Under the pieces are notes generated by a model. The model worked only from the letters and a program-made list of their open reading frames with translations, was not told the DNA's origin and made no database searches. Shown here piece by piece: positions 10,232 through 21,272 of a DNA stretch of 64,000 nt (position 1 is its first letter; every line of letters starts with the position of its first letter). This DNA is from Salminus brasiliensis (taxonomy: Eukaryota > Chordata > Actinopteri > Characiformes > Bryconidae). The DNA lies in NCBI RefSeq assembly GCF_030463535.1, contig NC_132891.1:11939949-12003948 (forward strand), written 5' to 3'. Made by a program: the position numbers and the translations under genes.

Positions 10232-13200
10232 CCCTCAGAGGTGGAGGCTGGGGATGGGCAGAGCGCACTCTCGCTCCACAACTCGCTCCACCTCTCAGAC
10301 TGACTCCCTCCTCCGCCAGCCCTGGCTTCTGAGCGCAGCCCGTCCTGTGGAGGCGTTCACTGCCAGGGAAGGTCCCCACAAGGCAACCAGGCAAGATCAC
10401 CACGAGGGACTCCCACACACCACTGCCCGCCTCCCGCAAACCACCAGCACGCAGCAGGCGAGACGACGTTGGCCGTGTCTCGACTGGCCAGCGACATCTC
10501 GGTACTAGTCGTCAGAACCTCTTCACTGTTGTGTACTGTGTTATGTCGACGACAGTGGTGATGATTATAATAACAGCAACATGGGGTGAACAAAAGCAAG
10601 CAAGAGGAAGAAAAACACTCTTATTGTGCTTATTATGATCATCACCATTCGTTTGGTTCGCTTTCATCAATGACTTGGGGAATCTGTACTGATAGATTGA
10701 AAGGTTACCCTTTAAAAGGGCAATACGTGAGATGGAATGAGCTCTCTCCTCTGGAGGTGTGCCAGTCTCCTGCCGAGATGTTGGTTCGTGACAAGAAAAC
10801 ATGTACAGCAGCGCAATAGACAGAGAGAGAAAGAGAGAGAGACTGACAGAACATGAAAGGACCGAAATGGACCGTGGACTAATGGCAAAAAATGAGCCTC
10901 TTACACTTCTGTCGCTGCCATATGGTAAGGACGGATCCATGTGGCAGCTCATTCCCGGGAGAGACCGTTGTAGAAACTGCGTGTGTGAAATTTAGTGACA
11001 AACACAGGCTCGGAATCCTCATTTTATTGAATATTGTGGTGATTTTTTTTTTCATTTTCTTCATGCTTTTGTTATGTATTTATTTATTTTGTACTTTTTA
11101 ACATACAGTCACACATGTCCCAATTAACATACACATGCACACATATCAAAGGCACTTAGTTTTCTGACTTCATCACAGGCCTGATTAGTTTTGGTGGTAA
11201 TCGCTATTGCTTTCTTTCTTGATGTTAATATAGTCTGTGCACCTTAGTGACGAAGTAAGTGTTTGCCATGAATTCTTCATCAGATGACGACGTTTCGCAA
11301 ATGTTTTGATTGTTCTCTCCCTCTTCTGCCCTCTTCCCTCCGACACTCTTCAGTATGTGTGTGTAAATATATATATACATATATATATATAATTTTTTTT
11401 CTCTTCACATAAAATAGTGTTAGTTTTTAAATAGTGCAGCCAAGCGTGTGCTGCTGGCACACGGAGGCAGCTAATGAAACTGAAAGAACTGGACTTAAAG
11501 GAGGGGATAGCCTCAAGGGGGACGGACCTTCACAGAACACTTTGTTCGGTTCTTTTTTTAAATCTATGTTTTATAACGATGAGACGTTGTGATTTTTCAT
11601 ACCAATATGTACATTACCTGGTCTAGTGCAACAGACTTCATCTGCATTCTAGTGGCGTGTTGAAGGTTTTATGGCAGTATTAACATGACATGCTCATAAT
11701 TCTTTAAAAACCAGCCAAGCTTGCAGGACTTTTTGTAATAACTAGAGTTAGGTTTCATTTCGGAGTAGTCTTGATTCCAGCCGTCCTGAATTCTGCCATG
11801 AGGAGTATTACTGTGGAACCGAATGGAGATCTTCTGACTGGTTCCATGCTTCTAACTCAAGGCGGTACAGTTCCACTCCTTACGTCTGTGTTTGCTTGAA
11901 GACAATGACTGACTGACTTAAACATAACAAAGGCCCCATTCCTAAAGAATGGTTGTGGGCGTTCATTGGTGCAGCTTGTTCAAGCGCAACTGGACACACT
12001 TGGAAATCATTGCTTTTAAGTAGATAAAGAAGATAAAGAGGTACATGTTTTTACAGAGCTGTATAGTGGCCACTGAGTACTGTAATGTTCTTTTCAGTCT
12101 GTACACTTGCTTTCTTTTTGCAATACACGCAAGGTGAAGTTAGGAAGACGTCTTTTTTGCGACTCTTGCACCACACTTTCCAAATACTGCACATTTACTA
12201 ACCCAAACCTAGTCATAGAGTTTACACTGTGACAATCATGTGTCTCCCTTGAACTGAATGTGCTTCCGTTCACTTAGTTAAACCAGTCTTCCACTTCTGA
12301 TCTACTCTCACGCTCACATTCTCTGACCTGTGTGTCTTTGTTTCTTCTTTCTGGTTACAGAGGTCGCCACAGAGGTGTGTGTGCATCCTGTTGTATTAGT
12401 CAGTCTCCTTTTTCGGCTTCATCTTTTTTTTTCCTCCATTTTCACTTGGTACACAGCGGTACTGTCCATCTCTTACCCACGTCCACACTGTTCTACAAGC
12501 AGCTATTGCATTTGCTATTTGCAGAGTTTGTCTAAGATCATTCTAAGGCATGTTAATTTCATGTTGCTCGTTTCATTAAAGGAGTACATTTAAGGAGTAT
12601 ATTTATTGTACACTTAAATGTAGGATGCAGTGTGCAAAAGAGTCAGGCCTACATTTTGCCAAACGGTGTTGTTGCCAGGGGCATGCTCTTCATGACCTTT
12701 CAACATCCAGCCATTTGGGAAAATGGAAACTGGAGCAATCAGTGACTTTGGCCACTCATTCAATTCCTCCTTAGTATTTTCTTTGCTTAAGAGAATGGTT
12801 CGTTGTGTAAAAAGGGAGATCCAGTGACACAGTGTCTGTGACTTTTGTAATACATGGATGTGTAAAGCTTTGAGGTTGATTCTATCATATTTTCTATGAT
12901 CATGTTTCTGTACAGTCTGTGTATGGTCTGGATTCTATTAAAATAACACTTAAGAAGCTTCTTCTTTAACATGACACATTTATACCTTCTGTGTGGTGCT
13001 TCCAACCACATCCTGTGCAGTGGACACATTCAGAAACGGTGTGCAGACTGAAATCCGTGCCAATGAGGTAAAACTAAAAATTATTTCTGTTATATTTCTA
13101 TTTAAGGATATAAAGATGTTCACTCCCCTATTAAACCATCCCTTGCATGCCCTGTCCCCTCCATCCTGCTTTTAGGTTCCAAATTTGTCCTATAGACATT

Positions 13201-13430
13201 ATCCTATATTATTAGTGTTTAAGCCCTAGCATACGCATACACACACACAGCTCAGCCCATCCTGTACACTGTGACTAAAGCTGGAGGCCCTGGAATTTGT
13301 ACATTTCCCTAACCATGTGAATGAGGTTCCTGTTGAATGATGTGCAGTGTAATTGGTTTCTTTTCTAAAAAAGAAAAAAAAGATGAAGTCTGGTGTTGAT
13401 TTTCCTCAATAAAAAAGACTACTAAAGGGA
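10232..13430 (+). other. ephb2: ephb2 3' UTR (inferred)
   Basis: About 3.2 kb after the stop with no convincing coding frame. It holds a GA-rich patch (10818-10845), a TATATATACATATATATATATA patch (11369-11392) and T-rich runs. The extent is inferred from the canonical AATAAA at 13408-13413; without transcripts an earlier poly(A) site cannot be excluded. Confidence 0.5.
13408..13413 (+). terminator. ephb2: candidate ephb2 polyadenylation signal
   Basis: A canonical AATAAA downstream of the ephb2 stop. I saw no better-placed canonical signal between 10232 and here. Assignment to ephb2 is inference from position. Confidence 0.4.
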
Positions 13431-15699
13431 TGCTGTAAGTTTTAGGAATTTGCAATTCTTGAACACATGACAAAAAAAATGATTGGATCTGGAATGGCTT
13501 TTGGACAGTGAAACTTGCAAGCTGTAAGCAATTTGTTGCTTTTTTATAACCTTCCCCCTTTCATCAACCTATTAGCTTAATTTCCAGGCAGTTGCTTGGA
13601 GGTGCCAGTGGTTGTTAAGTGTTAGCACTCAGCTGTCAGCATTGTCATTTCCAAATGATAATTCATGACCTGTATAACCAATTCTAATTATGTTTATTAA
13701 GGCCAAGTTCTGAGACTTTACAACTGGAAGGGTGAACTATTGCACATGCCACAATAACATCACTATTTCTATTGTTTAGATGTGAAGCACCTGATGGGCC
13801 TGGCTTGTAATTCACTCATTCACATTTAGCAACATTGTCAACAAGGAGGCACCTTTAGTACCAATATAGCTTTTAGTACCTATCAAGTCTTTGTCACTTA
13901 TTTGCTGCAGAGGTTGTGTTTCTTAATTGAACACAATCTCAAAGAGAAAACTGTGCCCTATTCACTACATAGGGCACTACTTTGGGGGTTTACTAAACCA
14001 ACAGTGCACCACAGTAAGTAGTGTACAAACAATGTCCACTATAATACCCAGAATTCATTGCATCGTTTGGTTTAAACATTCGCAGGCAGCTTCTCAGAGG
14101 AAACATAACAAGGTCTGAAATCGTTCACTACGTTTTTTTATTCTGTTCTCTATGATAGTCCTCTGTATAGTGACCTGGATTTTCACACAGTTTCGGACAC
14201 AGCAAAAAAGAAAATAAACCCACAGAGTTCTGGGTATCTAAACACAACCCCAGTGCTACAATATTTGTTATTTAGGGCTGTTTTGAAAAGGTTCTGTTAA
14301 AAAAAGGGCTGTTTTTGAGTTGAGTTAGCCAACCTGAACTGAGGAATGTATAAAATTGTCGATTAACATCATCAATTATCTGCATTTTTATCCTCTTAAA
14401 ATGGGAATCAGTATCTGTGGTAAAATGTTCATAGTAGTTTGGCCCTAGTGCCAATCTTCACGATGCCACGCTCCTCTCGAACACCAGAGGGCAATATAGG
14501 TCACAGAATAATCTGTGATTATCATGTCAGCTGGTTTATGGTTGGTGTGTTTGCTAAGGCCAAGTACTGGCAGATAAAGAGGATCATAAACTTTTATGTG
14601 CATCCTGTCTAGCACACTGTATTTAATTGTCATTTCAGGGAACATTTCAATTTGTTGGCTACTTTTCTTAATAAACTTAATACATTTATGACAAACAGCA
14701 AATCATGCTTAGTATAAAATTGCTCATGATCCTTTTTCATACTTGCCTGAATATGAAAAAGTAAATGTGTCCGACTCAAAATAGCTTGATTAGGTCCTAT
14801 ACATCTCACAGATGTGCGTACTGTTCCTCAGTTTAAAGATGAGCCGTGGCTTATTTTGGTGGATTCTCCCTCACTGAACGTTTAGCTGTCATGTCACTTT
14901 AAAAGTGTGTTTTACAGCGTGGTATTAAGCCGAGGCCTCTAGCAAGGTCTCTGCTATTAGGATTAATTACAGTTTCTCTGATCTGTTCCCTGCAGATGCT
15001 TTTGCTTTGCTTCCTTTTTAAGGCACCAGCAGTCAAGCAGCATTTCTCCCACCCTGTAATCCCCTCCAGCTCCTCTGAAGGATATTTACAGAGACTGTGC
15101 CTGCATGTCCTCGAAACCCATCAATGAGTGACCCGCACAACAGCTGGGAACCTCCCCAACCACTGCTGTAACCCAGTCCTTCCAGTGTTAGAGATGCAGT
15201 TAGAAAGTAGGGATGGGTTGAACGATGCCTAAATATCAATACTTTTAGTCCCGATTCTTAATTTTTCAAATTGATCCTTTTATTAAAAAGTGATTAAAAA
15301 TATTTTACATTTAATTTTTACGTTTTAATTAGAAAACTGCTGTAGAAATGTGTAGGCTGGTAGCAAACACATTGCTATTATCCAGATCCACACTTTAGTT
15401 GTGGGTCTAATGTTAATACCCATTTTTTATTATTATTTCAAATATATATATTTCTTGTGGGGCACAGTTTTGTTACATAGGTGTAATTTTGGGTAATTGC
15501 CACTATTTTTGCCCATAAAAATATGAATCTGCAGTATGAAAAACCGTGACATTTCTATTATGTCCTATAATACTTATCATTATCATATCATTCTACAAGA
15601 ATATTTTATGCACAGAATATTATAGACCTAAGACTTTTAAGGCACTATAGATTTTTTTTCCCTTAGCATCCTGTAGTAACTGCTGTTGACTAAGTATTA

Positions 15700-15878
15700 C
15701 AAATTGCTACCAGATAAATAGAACGGGACTCTCAAGAGCAGATAAACATGAACCGAATGGCACCATGGCTAATACCAGGTGTGGGCTAGAGGGGTTTAAA
15801 GCTTGCCAGCATTGAGCTGTGGAGCAGTAGAAGTGGAATGATGATGGTGCTCCATCCAATATTTTTGGGATGGTTTAA
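15700..15878 (+). mobile_element. Tc1-like element remnant
   Basis: Carries the landmarks GAGCAGATAAACATGAACC, GGCACCATGG, ACCAGGTGTGGGCTAGAGGG and GAGCTGTGGAGCAGT in the same order as the copy at 39005-39375. Both terminal repeats are missing or unrecognisable. Confidence 0.6.
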
Positions 15879-15966
15879 AAATGGCTATGCAAAAATGAAC
15901 TATGACTGGTATTGGAGCATAGACCCACATAGAGGAGCCATAAGTTCATTTCAGAAAAAAAAATGT

Positions 15967-16224
15967 AAAGGTGCACGTATTTGTCACTGTACAGTGAAAT
16001 GTGTCCTCCTGTGGTAGTGAACACACACACACAAGTGAACTAGGGCCAGTGAGTACACACACACACCCAGAGCAGTGAGCAGCCAACTCCAGCGCCCGGG
16101 AAGCAGAGAGGGTAAAGGGCCTTGCTCAAGCGCCCAACAGTGGCAGCTTGCCGAGCCCGGGAATCGAACCCACAACCTTGTTATTGATAGCCTGGTGCTC
16201 TAACCGCTGAGCCATCACTGCCCC
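15967..16224 (-). mobile_element. tRNA-derived SINE, minus orientation
   Basis: The reverse complement begins GGGGCAGTGATGGCTCAGCG (polymerase III A-box region), contains GTGGGTTCGATTCCCGGG (B box), then the shared body (GGCAAGCTGCCACTGTTGGG, CTTGAGCAAGGCCC), a (GT)n stretch and the tail TGTACAGTGACAAATACGTG. It aligns over its whole length with the plus-strand copy at 30946-31222, so the family assignment is secure from the sequence alone. No clear flanking duplication is visible. Confidence 0.88.
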
Positions 16225-16700
16225 TATATATGTATGATATGGGTCCTCAAAAAATATCAATAGTCAGAACCGTATCCCAATTAGCCCTTCCTTTCCCCAT
16301 CATTTAGCACAAGGGTAGTCAGCATGGGTGTCTTAGCTGATGTGGCAGTTAGCGCTCTCCTCCAAGTGTGTTCAGCTGTCCAGTGGCCTATATATTTGAG
16401 TTGGTAAAATGGTAAAAACTTGTATGGCACAACATGGCACCCTACAGGTGGAGGGGGGTTTTATCTGTAACATAATAACTAATACACAATTTGTGGTTAT
16501 ACAACATCTGTATTAGTGCTGGAGATGTCCAGCCATACTCCAATGAGGCTTTGCTATGTACTGGTCTTAACACTCAGTTCAGTTTTATGCTAATAGACTA
16601 TTATTAGCCCATCATGTTTAAATAAATGTAAAGTTTCAGGGCTGAGGGGTTTTCAGGACTTTTTCTAACTAAGTTGAGGTGAGTTCGTGAAGTTGACTCA

Positions 16701-17756
16701 CTGACAGAGTAATTTGTTTAAACAAAGTGTGATATAAAAGATCAAATCTGAGAGCCCGGCCGTTCATAAAGATACAAAACAAAAGAAACCGATGTCCAGC
16801 GTCCATCTACAGCAGCATCCATTGGTAATAAACATGTTATATGTATAAACAACATATAAGACTTTAGAGCCACCAAACAGAAGAACTAGCTGTTCAGGGT
16901 CCAGTGAATCAGAGGCCCCTGCAGCCCGCGCGCACCGGTCACTTTCAATTCAAATTCAAAATTCAACGGAAACCTGGAGTCAACGGTTAGGTTATGTGAA
17001 CTTTAACAGTTGAGGGAAACGGTCCATTTTTGTGATATATGAATATATATATAGCTATATAATGTGAAAACATATCAATATGTTAAATAATGCATTTTTA
17101 AACTATATTAAAAATGAGCAATGAACTATATTGACGTCAGCTCGTTCAGCTATCAATGCAGATAAAAAAACAACCAGTCATGATAGCTAGCTAGCTGGCT
17201 AATTTAGCTAGCTAGCTAGCTTTAACAAATTTACACACTGAGGCCGAAACTGCTGGTAAGTTGGCCCTTTTCTGTTCGGATGATTGAAGCACATTGGTGT
17301 AATAGCAAGTAAGCGGTAAATCTATCTCTAGCTAGCACTAGCTACATTTGGAGAAGCTAGCTAGCTAGCTAGCGCTAGCTGATAACATGTTAGCTAGCGT
17401 TAGCTAGCATGTTGCAAAAGTGTTGTAGGATAAGAGTAAACGAGGTTCTCCCACAGATAGCCCAGCATATGGCTAGCTAGCTAGCTAGGATCTGAGAGCC
17501 CAGCCGGAGTAGTTTGTTTAAACAAGATGTGCTTTGTATGAAAAGATAAAATCGGAGAACCCCGCCGTTCACAAAGCCACGAAACAGAAGAAACAGCTGT
17601 TCAGCGTCCATCTACGGCAGCACCAATTGATAATGGTGGATGTCGTCCTAGATGGACGTTTTTGTTTCTTTTGTTGGTGGCTTGGTGAACGGCTGGGCTC
17701 TCCGATTTTATCTTTTCATACAAAGCACATCTTGTTTAAACAAACTACTCCGTCAG
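16701..17756. mobile_element. foldback / MITE-like element with long inverted repeats
   Basis: The left end CTGACAGAGTAATTTGTTTA and the right end (complement CTGACGGAGTAGTTTGTTTA) are inverted repeats extending about 90 bases inward (16701-16790 against 17664-17756). A third copy of the arm lies inside at 17504-17614 and pairs with 17648-17756 to make a near-perfect hairpin with a loop of about 33 bases. The interior is rich in GCTAGC. No transposase is present and no clear target duplication is seen, so the class is unknown. Confidence 0.65.
17185..17490. repeat. GCTA-rich interspersed low-complexity tract
   Basis: Several (GCTA)n blocks lie close together (about 17187-17222, 17354-17374, 17384-17408, 17472-17488). 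The tetramer is palindromic in GCTAGC, so local cruciforms are possible. Shorter blocks recur near the vps13d 5' end (about 35097-35109, 35221-35233, 35366-35379). Confidence 0.7.
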
Positions 17757-20246
17757 CTTGAAAACATATTTTATTTGGCTGACTCATGACACAGCTATCC
17801 ATTATAAATAGAGGTTAAGTGAAGGAAAATGGAAACCATGAGTGAAATTAGAGAAACAGTCTTTTAAGCCCATCTGATAAACTCAGCTCCCTGTCTGTCT
17901 GCGTTACCTGAGTAGATTGTGATCTGTTGGGGTTTCAAAGAAGCAAAGCACACGTTATATTAAAAATGGCTTTAAAATTTGGAGTAACTTGACTCTTATG
18001 CATTCGTTTTTGACCCTGTGTCATTGCCGTAATGTATAACTACAATTACGAATAACTCGAGCAACGTTTTGTTGTTCATGTTCTTTATACAGGTTTTTTC
18101 TTTGATTGGTACCATGGAAGAAGATTCTTTTAACTCACACATCCTTTACAAACATGAAAAAAATGCTCTTCTACAGCATTGCTCCATTGCTCTAAATGGT
18201 GTAGCTGAGAGTGGGCAATTTCATAGCTGGCAAATCTTCTGAATGCATTAACATTTAAAGAAAATTGAACAGAATAGTGGTGACAGATTTTTTATTAATA
18301 ACCGCAAATGATCAGATGAGGATGATATTAAAATGCATAATATTTAGAAAAATCTGTGTTAATGATGTCTTAACTCTCAAAGCCATGCTCATACTCTGAT
18401 GTTATTGATGTGTACTGTTTCTTTGTACAGTCAGAGTTACTGCAGGCCAAAAGAACCTCACTCTTGGCTTTGCTGCTGACAATCATCCGCCGTGAGGGCC
18501 CACAATGCACCTGGAATAAAACTGTGTTCCAGTGCCTCTGTTGACAGGTGCTCCTTTTGATGGCGTTGGCACCCTGTCACTGCATGCACATGTGCACCAT
18601 TGCACAGCTAGACGCAAGAAGGCCATCTTAGGTTTCAGACTGGCCTCACTTGGAGTACATAGCACATATAACACAGTGGATAACCCCCTTTACACCTGTC
18701 TCCACATGACTAAAGACCAGGGTTGTGTTTAATACTATAATAATGCAAAATCGTAAAACACATTGAGCTATAAGAAGACCATTTCTACTTTCTAGAATAG
18801 TATTTAGTTTCTAGCACAATGCTGCAATTCTGCATTACATGTGTAGAGGTTAATTCATCAAGTGCTACATTAATTCCTAATCTCAGCGTGACACACAGCT
18901 GAGTCAATGTCCTGTGTGTAGACTATTCTTAGACTGTTCTTAGACTGATATGGCATTGGGCACGGTGCCTGAGTTTCCTACCTTGGTACTTCCTCCAGAA
19001 CAGCTGTCTAGTGCCTACTGTGTCCAACAGCATGCTGCACCTGACATTCATCATTTATTCAGATGCCTGGCTTTAATTTCATATGGGAAGTCAGTCTAGC
19101 TTTCCCTACAAGGCCGGGTGAACCACTGGGAGGATATCCTGTACTTACTTCTATCCACTAATGAAAATGTCATTATTTCTTGTGTCTGTTGCTTAAATGG
19201 TGCACCCCCAAAATGTCACACTAACAATAGGATTACTGTAGCGACTGACAGATGCTTGACTTGTGATGGGTACAGATGTCAAAAATTGTATTTTTTAATT
19301 GCACTGTTCTGTTATCCTCTGCAGCATGTGTAATGAAAGTGGAAAGCTGTTTGTGCTCACAGCATATGTCGTGTTGGGCTGGAGATTTACAGCAGCACAG
19401 GAGTGCACACGAATCTGGACCTACGGCGAGACAGAAATAAACAACAGCTGGAGAGCCAACAAGCAACGATGTCACGGGAGAGCTGGGAGAGAGAGGTGCC
19501 GTTAGAGCCTTTTGTTGTCTGATATGCTCTTTTAGTCCATGTTGTAGTTTAGCATACAGCTAAAGACTCTTGGTTTGCATAGTAGCTGTGCAGTCTGCAA
19601 GGTAAACAATAGTGACATGCTCATTACAGTGTGATCTAGGGGGATGCATGATTTACAACCTCTGTGCTATTTTAGATTTACTATGTGCTGAAGATGAAAG
19701 TGAGCTACTCTACTGAGACTCATGGTCATTTTGACTGCTTTCCATTTCGCTCTTCCAGGACAGTAATATGTATGCAGATGGCTATGGGCTCATGCTCATC
19801 ACCATGGCAATGGAGCTGGATTATGTATTTGTGTGCTAACTGAATCATTTGCGCGGGGAAGACAACAGAAACAGAAACTGAGCGTTATCGTCCACGACCA
19901 CTGATGTCTTCTGGGCAGCCACTCTTTCCAGGATTTAGCGAGCCAGCCGACTTCAGCCAGCTCCGGGTCAAATCTGTTATAGCCACCAAGCTGAGTGTTG
20001 TGTGCACTGAGGCAAAGGAGTGGATGGACCAAAATGGAGATGGTCCATACAGCAGGCAGTTTCTCTGAAGATTCAGGCTTCATCGCTCCATAAGGCATCA
20101 GCAGAGAGTGTGGGTTAAAACCCAGCCAACCAACACCTCCCCTTTTGTCACATCCTCTTTTTCTCTCTCCCGCCCCAACCGCCCCCCCCACCCCCTAGTC
20201 TGTGGTTTTGCTCGTTTCTATTTACCTCTCTCCACTAATCCCCCGT

Positions 20247-20250
<4 letters not shown>

Positions 20251-20298
<48 letters not shown>
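20251..20298. repeat. (CT)24 microsatellite
   Basis: 48 uninterrupted bases of CT, followed by a GT interruption and further CT. It lies about 350 bases upstream of the lrrc38 start codon, so it is probably promoter or 5' UTR sequence. Confidence 0.9.
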
Positions 20299-20307
<9 letters not shown>

Positions 20308-20459
20308 ACTGCCTCTCCTCCTCTTTCTCACTCAGAGCCAGCGGGCTGCCACTCGACCCACACTGCTTGCTACATGATCTCTTGGAGAACAGCGTTCTGT
20401 GTCTTTGTTGCTGTTGTTCGATGCTGGAGCTTTTTAAGCCTGTGATCTAACAGAACAGA

Positions 20460-20641
20460 AAAGATGCCTTCGCGACGACTCTGACTCCTTCTTCTTCCTT
20501 ATGTTCCCCCCTCCCTCTTCCTCGTCTCCTGCCCCCTGACCCTTCCCTACCTCCATTCTCCTTTGCCCCTCTCTGAACCCCCCTTCCTTAACCCCCACCC
20601 CACCCCCCTTTTCCCCGTTTTACCTCTTACCCCCCTTAACA
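20460..20641 (+). promoter_or_regulatory. lrrc38: pyrimidine-rich lrrc38 5' leader
   Basis: The 180 bases before the ATG are overwhelmingly C and T, with repeated CCCCC and CTTCCT blocks. This is seen directly. That it is transcribed leader is inference, supported by the lack of a splice acceptor between it and the ATG. Confidence 0.45.
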
Positions 20642-21272
20642 ATGTTCTCATGTGTTCACTGGCTTCAGTCTTTCCTCGCCTTGCTGTCCTCTACCTTATT
20701 TGCTTGGGGCCAAACCTGCCCATCCATTTGCCTGTGTCCAGACCATCACACTGTGAACTGCACCGGTCAAGGGCTCACCCATCTACCAGACTTCATCCCT
20801 CTGGACGTGCGGAGACTCCTCCTGTCTAACAACTGGATAGCTTTTATCCCTTCTGATTTCTTAGTTCTCCACAGTGACCTGGTGTACCTGGACTTGCGGA
20901 ATAACAACCTGACCAGACTGGAGCCAGGGACCCTCTTGAGCACATCCTCTAGGCTTGTCTACCTGGACCTGGGAGGCAACAACCTGACCGAGATTCCTAC
21001 TGGGACTTTTGGAGAATCCCGCAGCTTGATCAAGCTGCGCCTGGGAAACAACCCCCATTTGAGAATGGTGGGCAAAGGCGCCTTCTTGGGCCTCACCTCC
21101 TTACGGGAGCTGGAGCTGGAGCGGAATGCCCTCTCGAGCCTGGAAGTCGAGGTGCTAAGCCAGCTGCCTTCCCTGCGAGTAATACGCCTGGAGGGAAACC
21201 CCTGGGTGTGCAACTGTCATTTTGCCAAACTATTTCTCTGGCTGAAGGAAAATCGTCACAAGCTCAAATATG
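20642..21272 (+). CDS. lrrc38: lrrc38 exon 1: signal peptide, LRRNT, LRRs, start of LRRCT
   Basis: Begins with ATG in MFSCVHWLQSFLALLSS, preceded by a long pyrimidine-rich leader with no nearby in-frame ATG. Ends TATG|gtaagc, splitting a glycine codon completed in exon 2. Confidence 0.92.

Larger units (their letters stand above)
13431..20100. other. intergenic region ephb2-lrrc38
   Basis: No gene is supported. Contents are listed separately: Tc1-like remnant (15700-15878), minus-strand SINE (15967-16224) and foldback element with GCTA-rich interior (16701-17756). The stretches 13431-15700 and 17760-20100 show only short spurious frames and ordinary AT-rich sequence. The lrrc38 promoter must lie toward the right end but shows no clear core element. 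Confidence 0.6.

Noticed and set aside
10512..10952. 146-codon open frame on the minus strand
   Set aside because: It lies wholly inside the ephb2 3' UTR, has Ser/Leu/His low-complexity composition from GA-rich DNA, and matches no family.
15205..15300. GGGATGGGTTGAACGATGCC block resembling a fish hAT start
   Set aside because: Only a short match with no second end; composition drifts into plain AT-rich sequence.
19799..20191. 130-codon minus-strand frame just upstream of lrrc38
   Set aside because: No family resemblance; it overlaps the probable lrrc38 promoter region and looks like chance.
20108..20450. Open frames rich in Leu-Ser repeats
   Set aside because: They are translations of the (CT)n microsatellite.
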